64,000 bases of DNA from an uncultured Lachnospiraceae bacterium (GTDB lineage Bacteria; Bacillota; Clostridia; Lachnospirales; Lachnospiraceae), in assembly GCA_947625205.1 (NCBI GenBank), contig CANQNN010000002.1, positions 62,001 to 126,000 on the forward strand. Reading direction: 5' to 3'. Positions within the stretch are counted from its first letter, which is position 1, and each line of letters opens with the position of its first letter. The notes below the pieces were generated by a model. That model was not told the DNA's origin, did not search any database, and saw nothing but the letters and a program-made list of their open reading frames with translations. Shown in pieces: positions 27,010-36,222 of this stretch. Made by a program: the position numbers and the translations under genes.

Positions 27010-27143
27010 AACTCTTTCCTCCTTTCTATGATTGTACCATTTTTGAGAAAAAAAACAAATTAAGAAATATTTTTCCTTTATTCTGTATAGAATATATACA
27101 TGTAAAAGTGCTATCTGTATTTATTTGCCGGAATGGAGGAAAG

Positions 27144-27764
27144 ATGTATAAAAAATATATAATGAGTCTTTCGCTGGCGGGCATGATGCTTTTTTCATCA
27201 TGGATATGCGTCAGGGAGCTCAGGATCAACCGGATCGCGGCCAATCCCGCATTCCGAATGGAGTATGTTGACGAGAGTCTTGCAGAAGACAAGCATAGCT
27301 TTATAGAAATGATTTCCAGCGTGTCATCGGGGCAGAGAGTCGTGGATTATGAAGTGCTGGAGCAGACTAAGAAATACCAGTTGTCGGACAAGGATTACGA
27401 AGCGCTCTTGCGCATCGTGGAGGCCGAAGCCGGCGGCGAAGATCAGGATGGCAAGCTGCTGGTGGCCAATGTGGTTTTAAACCGGGTCAACAGTGAATTG
27501 TTTCCCGATTCGGTGGTGGATGTCGTGATGCAGAAAGAGCAGGGGATAGCCCAGTTTTCACCTACAGTGGACGGACGATACCAGAGCGTTAAGATCAGTG
27601 AAGATACAAAAGAGGCGGTCGGGCGTGCCATATACGGTGAAGATATATCGGAGGGGGCGTTGTATTTTTGCGCGAGAGAAAAAGCTGATTCGGAAAAGAT
27701 GCAATGGTTTGACCGGAAGCTTACAAGACTGTTTGCCTATGGAAACCACGAATTTTTCCAGTAA
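27144..27764 (+). CDS. SleB-like cell wall hydrolase
   Basis: The protein has 206 residues from ATG 27144, after GGAGGAAAG. An N-terminal hydrophobic segment (residues 4-24) acts as signal or anchor. The C-terminal hydrolase_2 domain (about 85-205) has LLRIVEAEAGGEDQDGKLLV, which carries the catalytic glutamate of SleB lytic transglycosylases. LVANVVLNRV, FSPTVDGRY and ALYFCARE follow. SleB proteins degrade spore cortex; related ones act in vegetative cells. A strong terminator follows 30 bp after the stop. Confidence 0.82.
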   Translation: MYKKYIMSLSLAGMMLFSSWICVRELRINRIAANPAFRMEYVDESLAEDKHSFIEMISSVSSGQRVVDYEVLEQTKKYQLSDKDYEALLRIVEAEAGGEDQDGKLLVANVVLNRVNSELFPDSVVDVVMQKEQGIAQFSPTVDGRYQSVKISEDTKEAVGRAIYGEDISEGALYFCAREKADSEKMQWFDRKLTRLFAYGNHEFFQ

Positions 27765-27793
27765 AGGCATAATGCCGGCATATTTTTACTTAC

Positions 27794-27822
27794 GACAGCG
27801 TTTTTTTGGACGCTGTTTTTTT
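27794..27822 (+). terminator. Rho-independent terminator after the SleB-like gene
   Basis: The stem ACAGCG (27795-27800) with CGCTGT (27811-27816) has a T-rich loop and runs into TTTTTTT. Confidence 0.85.
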
Positions 27823-27925
27823 ATGCTTCCTTTGCAGAAAGCATGTCCGAAAAGCGACTTTTCAAAAAGGTAAAAAGAGTGTATAATAAACCGGTAAAAG
27901 ATACAACTTATAAAGGGAGGGACAT

Positions 27926-29546
27926 ATGATAAGGGAAAAAGTTAAAAATTATATCTGCAAGGTAAATATATGGCAGCTTTTGTTTGCCATGATGTTTTCG
28001 GCAATGCTTACGGCATCAAGACATACGTTTGATCTCAGGGCTGATAGGGATACGGTAGATACAGTATTTATTACGGATTTTCATTTAATTGACTGTGTTA
28101 TATGGATCGCGGCTGCGGTTATTGTGTACATAGCGCTCAAAGGTGTAATGTATGTATTTGCGTCTGCTGCAAGTCGGTTTTTTACGCATAATACTGGGGG
28201 GGGGTTATCGGCTGCTTATATTTGCGGTGCTTTTTTTGATGACCATGTGGCTGCCGTATCTGCTTTCATACTTTCCGGGCGGCATTTTCTCAGATACCGT
28301 AGATTCAATCGATATGGCTCTTTATAAAAATGAACTGGATAATCACAATCCGATATTATATACTCTGGTCTGGCGATTTATATTTTGGATCGCAGGAACA
28401 TTTTCAGGGAAGACTGAGTATGCGGGACTAAATCTTTTTACAGTGGTACAGACATTTGTATGCGCGTTTGTTTTATCATATTTTCTGTTTCAATGTTATC
28501 GCTGGGGGTGCAATAAACTTTTTATTTATTTGTGTCTGCTTGTGTTTAGCGTTTTTTCATTATATCCGTTCTATGGTATTTCTCTGTGGAAAGACACTCC
28601 GTTTTCTATAATGACGTTTGTATTTTCTGTATTTTTATATTATCTGTTTAGAAATTCCCCTGAGCGGATTTCAGCCTGGCAGCTTGTGATATATTGCATA
28701 GGTAGTGTATTTATCATCTTTTCGAGGAATAATGGTATTTATGTAGCTGCTTTTTATTTTGTGACAGTTACATTTATTTTGTTTATTATGCGTAGGAAAA
28801 ATATTGCAATTAAGATAGGAATAGCGTCAGCGGCAATGCTTGCTGTATCGGGAATTATTCAGGGACCGGTATATGACAGTCTGGGATATGACATAAACAG
28901 TCATACCGAAAGCCTGGGAATACCGATGCAGCAGGTTGCTTATATTATTTCTACTGACGGAAAGCTGACGGAGGATGATATTGATGAAATCAGCAATTTA
29001 ATGCCCTTGGAAAAATGGAGAGAATTGTATGATCCCACAGTAGCTGATTATATTAAGTTTTCGGGAGATTTTAATCGTGAATATATGGAAAATAATTCAG
29101 GAAAATTTCTCAAGACATATGTACATATTGTATTAAATAATCCTGTTAAGGCAGTTAAAGCATATATGCTCTCAACAATAGGATTTTGGAATGTTTTTGA
29201 AAATTCAGGCGCTTCATATATTTGTAATTATAACTATCCTAATGCAGATTATGTTATGAGTGATTATTTTGAATATTATTTTAAATATTCGTTCAGAAAT
29301 ATGGTGGAGCCTAAAAAATACATCAGTGCGGCAATATTCGTATGGATAATGCTTGGAACTGTTTGCATATGTTTAGCAGAACATAATTACAGCGGCTTAA
29401 TATGCGTTATGCCTACGATGGGGCTGTGGCTGTCGGTTATGCTTGCGGTTCCGCTGTCGTATTCATTAAGATATGTATATTCTTTGTTTTTATGTGTGCC
29501 GTTGTATTTGATCGTTTGCATAGACTGTTTTCGCAAACAGGTATGA
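27926..29546 (+). CDS. Large multi-spanning membrane protein split by a frameshift at a G9 tract
   Basis: Two frames overlap: 27926-28327, with RBS GGGAGGG before ATG 27926, and one open through 28152-29546. They join seamlessly at a run of nine G (28196-28204). Removing one G, or adding two, gives a single 539-codon protein reading THNTGGGYRLLIF across the joint. The C-terminal frame has about nine membrane helices, with the motifs SYFPGGIFSDT, NHNPILYTLVWR and GISLWKDTPFSIM. These resemble DUF6020-type or GT-C-like membrane proteins (tentative). As sequenced, the first frame stops at 28327, so the protein is off unless slippage occurs. The gene is AT-rich compared with its flanks. Confidence 0.7.
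28196..28204 (+). repeat. G9 homopolymer inside coding sequence
   Basis: Nine consecutive G residues sit at the junction of two reading frames. With G8 or G11 the two frames fuse in-frame; with G9 or G10 they do not. A tract of this length is prone to slipped-strand mispairing. Confidence 0.9.
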
Positions 29547-29607
29547 CAGAACGAAAATTATGTTCATCGAAGGCTGAATACAAAATATTGCAGGGAAAGG
29601 AATGCTT

Positions 29608-29883
29608 ATGAAAATCAAGAACGGAAAGACAAAGCGGATATGCTGCCTGTGTATTGTGGCTGCGGCAATGACTGTGCTGCCGTCCTGCAGCCGTGCCCGT
29701 GGGACGGTGCCGGAGGAAGCGGATACATATGAGATCAATAAGACGGCGATAAACGGTGCAGAAGAGGCAGGAGCGGAAACCAGCGATATGCTGCCGGAAT
29801 TATCCGATGATACGAAGGTCATAACGGTAGACGAGGCAACTAAGCTTATGGATAGAAAAGGTATGCCTGTGGACGGACAATAG
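29608..29883 (+). CDS. Small lipoprotein of unknown function
   Basis: The protein has 91 residues from ATG 29608 (7 nt after AAAGG; ATG 29602 is too close). The signal peptide is basic and hydrophobic and ends in a lipobox VLPSC (cysteine near 27). The remainder is acidic and probably disordered, with a final short segment VITVDEATKLMDRKGM. No domain is recognised. It follows the split membrane protein gene by 61 bp and could share its transcript. A promoter for thrC begins just after its stop. Confidence 0.6.
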   Translation: MKIKNGKTKRICCLCIVAAAMTVLPSCSRARGTVPEEADTYEINKTAINGAEEAGAETSDMLPELSDDTKVITVDEATKLMDRKGMPVDGQ

Positions 29884-29888
29884 GATTA

Positions 29889-29917
29889 TTGCGCGGCATC
29901 GGAAAGTATGCTATCAT
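29889..29917 (+). promoter_or_regulatory. Promoter of thrC
   Basis: TTGCGC (29889-29894), 17 bp and TATCAT (29912-29917). No attenuator or T-box fits in the short remaining leader of about 35 nt. Confidence 0.5.
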
Positions 29918-29956
29918 AAATGAAGTGTAATCATATGGAAAGGTTTGGTTTATAAC

Positions 29957-31447
29957 ATGGAAGTATTGTATAGCAGTACGAGGAACAGCGGACTTAAGAT
30001 CACGGCTTCCCAGGCGATTCTAAAGGGACTTTCGGATGATGGAGGCCTGTTTGTGCCGGATCATATTCCCGCGCTTGACCGGCCCCTGAAAGAGCTGGCG
30101 GGCAGACCGTACCGGGATATAGCTTACGAGGTAATGAAGCTGTATCTGACAGATTTTACGGAGGAAGAGTTAAAGACCTGTATTGAGCGTGCTTATGATT
30201 CTAAATTTGACACGAAAGAGATCGTTCCGGTCACGGAAGCGGAGGGAGTGTATTATCTGGAACTGTTTCACGGCTCAACGATAGCGTTTAAAGATATGGC
30301 GCTGTCCATATTACCGCATCTGATGATCACGTCCGCAAAGAAGAACCATGTGAAGAACGAGATCGTTATACTGACGGCTACATCAGGCGATACCGGAAAG
30401 GCAGCGCTTGCCGGGTTCGCGGGCGTAGAGGGTACAAAGATCATTGTCTTTTATCCCAAGAACGGCGTGAGCCCTATACAGGAAAAACAGATGGTCACAC
30501 AGAAGGGCAGCAATACTTATGTGGTAGGGATAAGAGGCAATTTTGACGATGCGCAAAACGGTGTGAAAGCGATCTTTAACGACCGCCAGCTTGCCGGTGA
30601 AATGGAGGCTGCCGGGCTGCAGTTTTCCTCCGCCAATTCCATTAATATCGGACGCCTTGTTCCGCAGATCGTCTATTATGTATATGCTTACGCACAACTT
30701 CTGCACGACGGAAAGATCAGCGACGGAGAGAAGATCAACGTGGTCGTGCCTACAGGAAACTTCGGCAATATTCTGGCGGCATTTTATGCCAAGAATATGG
30801 GCGTGCCGATCGGTAAACTGATCTGTGCGTCCAACGAGAATAAAGTGCTGTATGATTTCTTTACGACCGGCAAATATGACCGCAACAGAGAATTTGTGCT
30901 GACCAGTTCTCCGTCTATGGATATTCTGATATCGAGTAATCTTGAGAGACTGATCTACCGCATTGCGGGGGACGATGCCGGCAAGAACACACAGCTTATG
31001 GAGTCCTTATCCAAGGCGGGCAGCTACGAGATCACGGAACAGATGAAAGTGCAGCTTTCGGATTTCTACGGCGGTTATGCCAGTGAAGAGGAAACCGCAA
31101 AGCGTATTAAGGAAATGTATGAGAATACAGGTTATATAATAGATACGCACACAGCTGTGGCGAGCGCCGTGTACAGGAAATATGTGGCGAAGACCGGGGA
31201 TAAGACCGTGACTGTGATAGCTTCCACGGCGAGTCCTTTCAAATTCTCGCGGAGCGTTATGCACGCGATTGACGGTAAATATGATACCATGTCTGATTTT
31301 GAGCTGGTGGACGAGCTTTCTGAGATCGGCAAGGTGCCTGTGCCGGGAGCGATCGAAGAGATCAGGACTGCGCCGGTCGTGCACGACCATGTATGCGACA
31401 AGACGGAGATGAAGACGGTTGTAAAGCGTTTTCTCGGTATAGACTGA
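29957..31447 (+). CDS. thrC: Threonine synthase
   Basis: The protein has 496 residues from ATG 29957; a TTG at 29945 in frame is less likely. It is a PLP enzyme of fold type II, long form: the N-terminal threonine synthase domain starts YSSTRNSGLKITASQAIL. The PLP lysine is in FHGSTIAFKDMALS, and the phosphate-binding loop is ATSGDTGKAAL. It converts O-phosphohomoserine to threonine. No other threonine genes are adjacent. The following small membrane gene is 43 bp downstream on the same strand. Confidence 0.95.
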   Translation: MEVLYSSTRNSGLKITASQAILKGLSDDGGLFVPDHIPALDRPLKELAGRPYRDIAYEVMKLYLTDFTEEELKTCIERAYDSKFDTKEIVPVTEAEGVYYLELFHGSTIAFKDMALSILPHLMITSAKKNHVKNEIVILTATSGDTGKAALAGFAGVEGTKIIVFYPKNGVSPIQEKQMVTQKGSNTYVVGIRGNFDDAQNGVKAIFNDRQLAGEMEAAGLQFSSANSINIGRLVPQIVYYVYAYAQLLHDGKISDGEKINVVVPTGNFGNILAAFYAKNMGVPIGKLICASNENKVLYDFFTTGKYDRNREFVLTSSPSMDILISSNLERLIYRIAGDDAGKNTQLMESLSKAGSYEITEQMKVQLSDFYGGYASEEETAKRIKEMYENTGYIIDTHTAVASAVYRKYVAKTGDKTVTVIASTASPFKFSRSVMHAIDGKYDTMSDFELVDELSEIGKVPVPGAIEEIRTAPVVHDHVCDKTEMKTVVKRFLGID

Positions 31448-31490
31448 CGGACAGGATCGATGCGGTCCGGAAAACGGAGGAATAATTGCG

Positions 31491-31886
31491 ATGGGGATGA
31501 GCGGCACGATAGATATTCTATTTCTTGCCAGCGGATGTTATCTGACAGGAACTGCTGTTATGGCTAAAAAGCGGGGCAGTATGGTGGCAAGCGTCATGCT
31601 TGGCAAGAATATGAGTGAAAATGACATCAGCGACAAAGAAGGATTTATCAATTATATGTACAAACGCCTTCTCCTGTCAGGCCTGATGATCGTGGTTGCG
31701 TCTGTCATACATCTTGTCAATGATTATTACATCAAGTCCAACGCGCTCACCTGGGGCGGAAGCATATTGATCCTGGCTGCGCTTATCATCTATACAAGAA
31801 CGTATATGACCGGGCAGAAGAAATATATGGTACGGGGCGGAACGGCGCCCGGGCCGGATAGCAGTAAACAGAAAAACAAAGAATAA
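31491..31886 (+). CDS. Small membrane protein of unknown function
   Basis: This 131-residue protein has RBS GGAGGAATA before ATG 31491. Three hydrophobic segments are seen (residues about 7-24, 62-80 and 88-104), with a polar loop between the first and second and a charged tail. It resembles small DUF3784-like membrane proteins only loosely. It lies downstream of thrC, with a shared bidirectional terminator after it. Confidence 0.55.
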   Translation: MGMSGTIDILFLASGCYLTGTAVMAKKRGSMVASVMLGKNMSENDISDKEGFINYMYKRLLLSGLMIVVASVIHLVNDYYIKSNALTWGGSILILAALIIYTRTYMTGQKKYMVRGGTAPGPDSSKQKNKE

Positions 31887-31890
31887 AAAT

Positions 31891-31920
31891 AAAAGAGATG
31901 CTTTCAGGCATCTCTTTTGT
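31891..31920. terminator. Bidirectional terminator overlapping the citrate synthase stop
   Basis: The stem AAAAGAGATGC (31891-31901) / GCATCTCTTTT (31908-31918) is flanked by A-rich and T-rich tracts, so it can end transcripts from both sides. Its left arm lies beyond, and its right arm inside, the 3' end of the minus-strand citrate synthase gene (stop at 31904-31906). Confidence 0.8.
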
Positions 31921-33274
31921 CTATTTTCACATATTCTTTGTCGGTACAGACTGTTTTGTATGCCGGCCGGATGATCTTACCGTTGCTGGCGAGCTCTTCC
32001 ATACGGTGGGCGCTCCATCCTACGATCCTTGCAATGGCAAAGATGGGAGTGTACAGCTCCACCGGAAGATTGAGCATATTATATACAAAGCCCGAATAGA
32101 AGTCCACGTTTATGCTGACGCCCTTATAGATTGGACGTTCCCCGGCGATGATCTGGGGCGCAAGGCGCTCAACCAGGGAATACAGTGCAAATTCATCATG
32201 CAGTCCTTTTTCCTCAGACAGTTTCTCCACAAAGGATTTAAATATAACTGCACGCGGATCGGATTTGGAGTACACGGCATGTCCGACGCCATAGATAAGT
32301 CCCGCGTGGTCAAAGGCATCTTTATGCAGAAGACGCTTCAGGTAGTCGGCGACCTGTCCCTCGTTTGTCCAGTCGGATACCTCCCGCTTCATTTCTTCAA
32401 ACATCTGTACTACCTTTATATTTGCTCCGCCGTGGCGGGGACCCTTCAATGATCCGATAGCAGCCGCAATGACGGAGTAGGTGTCTGTCAGAGAGGATGT
32501 GACTACGCGGGTGGTAAAGCTGGAATTGTTTCCGCCGCCGTGTTCCATATGTAAGATCAGGGCGATATCCAGTATCCTGGCTTCGAGCGGAGTATATTTA
32601 CTGTCAGGGCGCAGAATATGAAGTATATTCTCGGCATTGGACAGCTCCGGCCCCGGCTGGTGTATAAAAAGACTCTCGCCGTTGTGATAGTGGCTGTATG
32701 CCTGATATCCGTAGATGGACAGCATGGGGAACAGCGCAATAAGCTGCAGACACTGGCGAAGCACATTTGGCAGGGACGTATCGTCTGCCCGGTCGTCATA
32801 AGAATAGAGCGTGAGCACGCTTCTGGCAAGCGTATTCATCATATCGTTGCTGGGCGCCTTCATGATAATGTCGCGCACGAAGCTGGTCGGCAGAGAACGG
32901 TAGCTGGACAGAAGACGTGAAAAGTCGTCAAGCTCCTGCTTGTTTGGCAGCTTGTTAAAGAGAAGAAGATAAGTCACCTCTTCAAAGCCGAAACGGTTCT
33001 CGCTGGCAAAGCCTTCCACAAGATCCTTGACGTCATATCCGCGATAAAAGAGTCTGCCGTGGGTGGGAACCTGTACGCCGTCCACGATCTTATTGGCGCG
33101 CACATCGGAAATGTTGGTAAGGCCTGCAAGCACTCCCTTGCCGTTTAAATCGCGCAGTCCGCGCTTCACATCATACTTGGTGTATAATTCGGTATCTATA
33201 ATACCGGCTTGCCCGCTCATAGACGCAAGTCGCACAATCTCTGGTGTAATTTCAGAAAAACTGTTCTGTTCCAT
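31904..33274 (-). CDS. Citrate synthase
   Basis: This 456-residue protein is a bacterial citrate synthase of the longer clostridial type. The N-terminal region YTKYDVKRGLRDLNGKGVL is followed by the substrate loops GRLFYRGYDV and ILHMEHGGGNNSSFTTRVV (catalytic His). Later come LKGPRHGGAN (second catalytic His) and GVGHAVYSKSDPRA (catalytic Asp region). It condenses oxaloacetate with acetyl-CoA; with pckA and the oxaloacetate decarboxylase in the same window, several genes use the oxaloacetate pool. RBS AAAGGAGG precedes the ATG. A promoter candidate (TTGTCT, 18 bp, TATTAT on the minus strand) lies at 33319-33348. Confidence 0.93.
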   Translation of the reverse strand: MEQNSFSEITPEIVRLASMSGQAGIIDTELYTKYDVKRGLRDLNGKGVLAGLTNISDVRANKIVDGVQVPTHGRLFYRGYDVKDLVEGFASENRFGFEEVTYLLLFNKLPNKQELDDFSRLLSSYRSLPTSFVRDIIMKAPSNDMMNTLARSVLTLYSYDDRADDTSLPNVLRQCLQLIALFPMLSIYGYQAYSHYHNGESLFIHQPGPELSNAENILHILRPDSKYTPLEARILDIALILHMEHGGGNNSSFTTRVVTSSLTDTYSVIAAAIGSLKGPRHGGANIKVVQMFEEMKREVSDWTNEGQVADYLKRLLHKDAFDHAGLIYGVGHAVYSKSDPRAVIFKSFVEKLSEEKGLHDEFALYSLVERLAPQIIAGERPIYKGVSINVDFYSGFVYNMLNLPVELYTPIFAIARIVGWSAHRMEELASNGKIIRPAYKTVCTDKEYVKIDKRDA

Positions 33275-33533
33275 GATAAATGCCTCCTTTCAGAACAAAA
33301 TCATTTCGCATTATTATTATAATAGCATGAAAAAAATAGGCGAGACAAGGGAAAAAAGTAATTTAAGAAAGATTTAACATTGTTCAAATCTTGTTCATAT
33401 ATTACGGCGTTTAGGCAACAGACCGGAAAGGTATCTGTGCGGCGCTTTAAAGACTGGAATTTTACGGTGAATAGTATTACAATGATATGTAAATAGCGTA
33501 TACTGATATGGTGAGAGAGGAGTATGGAACAGA

Positions 33534-34181
33534 ATGGATAAAAAAGAGATATTAAAGCGCGTGGATCACACGCAGCTTCAGGCTTATGCCACATGGGAGG
33601 ATATCGTAAAGCTGTGCGACGAGGCGGTTACATACGGGACGGCTTCTGTCTGTGTGCCGCCCGCTTATATTAAGCGTATCCATGATACATACGGCGATAA
33701 GCTGAATATCTGTACGGTAGTGGGATTCCCTCTGGGATATTCCGTGACGGAGGCTAAAGCGGCGGAAACCAGACGGGCAATCGAAGACGGTGCGAACGAG
33801 ATCGATATGGTTATCAATATCAGCCACGTCAAGAACGGTATGTATGACGCAGTGGAAGAGGAGATCAGAACGTTAAAAGAAATCTGTAAAGACCACATCC
33901 TTAAGGTTATTATTGAGACATGCTATCTGACGGAGGACGAGAAGATCGCTATGTGCAGGGCGGTGACGAATGCGGGAGCGGATTATATCAAGACGTCTAC
34001 CGGATTTGGGACAGGTGGAGCAACGCTTGAAGATGTACGGCTGTTTAAGCAGCACATTGGCAGCCATGTCAAGATCAAGGCGGCGGGCGGTATTTCGACG
34101 GTGGAGGATCTGGAAGCGTTCGTACAGGAAGGGTGTGACCGGATCGGCACGTCCAGGGCCGTTGGATTGCTGAAGGATTAG
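33534..34181 (+). CDS. deoC: Deoxyribose-phosphate aldolase
   Basis: The 215-residue TIM-barrel class I aldolase cleaves 2-deoxyribose 5-phosphate to glyceraldehyde 3-phosphate and acetaldehyde. The motifs VDHTQLQAYATW, VCVPPAYI, VVGFPLGYS and IKTSTGFGTGGAT are present. The Schiff-base lysine is in VKIKAAGGIST. A promoter TTACAA, 16 bp, TATACT (33477-33504) precedes it. No other nucleoside catabolism genes are nearby. It is convergent with pckA, with a strong terminator between them. Confidence 0.95.
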   Translation: MDKKEILKRVDHTQLQAYATWEDIVKLCDEAVTYGTASVCVPPAYIKRIHDTYGDKLNICTVVGFPLGYSVTEAKAAETRRAIEDGANEIDMVINISHVKNGMYDAVEEEIRTLKEICKDHILKVIIETCYLTEDEKIAMCRAVTNAGADYIKTSTGFGTGGATLEDVRLFKQHIGSHVKIKAAGGISTVEDLEAFVQEGCDRIGTSRAVGLLKD

Positions 34182-34230
34182 TACAGTAAAACAGCGGACT
34201 TGTGAGATGATTTACAGGTCAGTAGAAAAA

Positions 34231-34256
34231 AGCGGGTGTGGATTACCACACCCGCT
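34231..34256. terminator. Bidirectional terminator between deoC and pckA
   Basis: The perfect 11-bp stem AGCGGGTGTGG / CCACACCCGCT has a 4-nt ATTA loop, is preceded by AAAAAA and followed by TTT. It serves both convergent genes. Confidence 0.9.
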
Positions 34257-34304
34257 TTAGCGCTGTTGTTTATATAACAGACTTCAGACATATCGGTCCG
34301 AATA

Positions 34305-35909
34305 TTATAACTGGGGACCTGCGGAAACGAGAGCCTTACCTGCACTGTTTCCTTCATATTTAGCAAAGTTCTTAATGAATCTCTGCGCAAGATCCTTAGC
34401 TTTGGTCTCCCATTCGGAAACATCGGCATAAGTATTGCGGGGATCAAGAATGTTGGTGTCAACTCCCGGAAGCTCTGTAGGTACTTCAAAGTTGAAGTAA
34501 GGGATCTTCTTGGTGGAAGCCTTCTCGATATCGCCGTTTAAGATAGCGTCGATGATACCGCGGGTATCTTTGATAGAGATACGCTTGCCGGTTCCGTTCC
34601 ATCCTGTGTTTACAAGATAAGCCTTCGCGCCGCTGACCTGCATCTTCTTAACAAGCTCCTCAGCATACTTGGTAGGATGAAGCTCAAGGAATGCCTGACC
34701 GAAGCAAGCGGAGAAGGTAGGAGTAGGCTCTGTGATGCCGCGCTCCGTACCTGCTAACTTAGCTGTGAAACCGGACAGGAAGTAGTACTGTGTCTGTTCG
34801 GGTGTAAGTACGGATACCGGAGGAAGTACGCCGAACGCATCCGCGGACAGGAAGATCACATTCTTGGCTGCCGGTGCAGAGGAAACAGGACGTACAATAT
34901 TCTTAATATGATTGATAGGGTAAGATACACGGGTATTCTCTGTTACACTCTTATCATCAAAGTCGATCTTGCCGGAAGCGTCCAGAGTTACGTTCTCCAG
35001 AAGAGCATCGCGCTTGATCGCATTGTAGATATCGGGCTCAGAGTCTTTGTCAAGGTTGATGACCTTGGCATAGCAGCCGCCCTCAAAGTTGAATACGCCG
35101 TTGTCATCCCAGCCGTGCTCGTCATCGCCGATCAGCAGACGCTTGGGATCTGTGGACAGGGTCGTCTTACCTGTGCCGGATAGACCGAAGAAGATCGCGG
35201 TATTCTTACCGTCCATGTCTGTGTTAGCGGAGCAGTGCATGGAAGCAATGCCCTTAAGAGGAAGGTAGTAGTTCATCATGGAGAACATACCCTTCTTCAT
35301 CTCACCGCCGTACCATGTATTGATAATAACCTGCTCGCGGCTGGTAATGTTGAATGCTACGCATGTCTCGGAGTTTAATCCCAGCTCCTTGTAGTTCTCA
35401 ACCTTTGCCTTGGAAGCATTGTAAACTACGAAGTCAGGCTCAAAGCTGTTCAACTCTTCCTCGGAAGGCTGGATGAACATATTCTTGATAAAGTGTGCCT
35501 GCCATGCAACCTCTACGATGAAGCGGACTGCCATACGTGTGTCCTTGTTAGCGCCGCAGAATGCGTCTACTACGAACAGTCTCTTGTTGCACAGCTCTTT
35601 CTGCGCCAGCGCCTTGACGGTAGCCCAGACATCCTCCGACATGGGATGGTTGTCGTTCTTGTACTCATCGGACGTCCACCAGACGGTATCCTTGGAGTTC
35701 TTATCCATAACGATATACTTATCTTTAGGAGAACGACCCGTGTAGATACCAGTCATAACGTTTACTGCGCCGAGTTCGCTGACCTGTCCTTTTTCATAAC
35801 CTTCCAGATCGGGTTTGATCTCTTCTTCGTACAGCATGTCGTAAGAAGGATTGTGCACGATCTCGGTAGTTCCGGTGATGCCATACTTGCTTAAATCGAT
35901 TTGTGCCAT
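34305..35909 (-). CDS. pckA: Phosphoenolpyruvate carboxykinase (ATP)
   Basis: The 534-residue protein has the ATP-type PEPCK motifs. They include the P-loop [11 protein letters not shown], the preceding [18 protein letters not shown] and CSANTDMDG. The metal-binding region [21 protein letters not shown] and the ending [13 protein letters not shown] follow. It interconverts oxaloacetate plus ATP with PEP, CO2 and ADP. In fermentative anaerobes it often runs in the carboxylating direction. RBS AGAGGTAAAAG lies before the ATG. Length is standard. Confidence 0.96.
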   Translation of the reverse strand: MAQIDLSKYGITGTTEIVHNPSYDMLYEEEIKPDLEGYEKGQVSELGAVNVMTGIYTGRSPKDKYIVMDKNSKDTVWWTSDEYKNDNHPMSEDVWATVKALAQKELCNKRLFVVDAFCGANKDTRMAVRFIVEVAWQAHFIKNMFIQPSEEELNSFEPDFVVYNASKAKVENYKELGLNSETCVAFNITSREQVIINTWYGGEMKKGMFSMMNYYLPLKGIASMHCSANTDMDGKNTAIFFGLSGTGKTTLSTDPKRLLIGDDEHGWDDNGVFNFEGGCYAKVINLDKDSEPDIYNAIKRDALLENVTLDASGKIDFDDKSVTENTRVSYPINHIKNIVRPVSSAPAAKNVIFLSADAFGVLPPVSVLTPEQTQYYFLSGFTAKLAGTERGITEPTPTFSACFGQAFLELHPTKYAEELVKKMQVSGAKAYLVNTGWNGTGKRISIKDTRGIIDAILNGDIEKASTKKIPYFNFEVPTELPGVDTNILDPRNTYADVSEWETKAKDLAQRFIKNFAKYEGNSAGKALVSAGPQL

Positions 35910-36222
35910 CTTACTTTTACCTCTTTTCTTTCATTATATTTTTGGCATTAAGTAAAGTATAATACCCAACAGCCCATATGATTTTATTATACATGATAAA
36001 TCAATAAAATCAATAACAAACCCTATGGTTTTTACATGGATCATCACCCGGATTTTTATTTGTTGTTTTTTGAGACAAGGTCAGATATAATAAAATTAAC
36101 AAAAAAAATCGACAGATACCGGGAAAATATGGCAGATGTTACAATGGGATCCCGCTGGTGGGATCCTCCGCCTGCGGTTTGCGGTACAGCGCGAAGCCGC
36201 GTGGTTGAATGGGGGAATGAAG
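35910..36222. other. Gap between pckA and the diguanylate cyclase gene
   Basis: This 313-bp gap holds AT-rich sequence next to pckA, where its promoter must lie. Near 36147-36166 two GGATCC sites form a short imperfect hairpin. No convincing promoter, terminator or small gene was found for the cyclase gene. Confidence 0.5.

Noticed and set aside
36147-36166. GGATCC inverted repeat as a terminator or operator
   Set aside because: The arms are short and imperfect, there is no T tract, and no nearby promoter supports an operator role.
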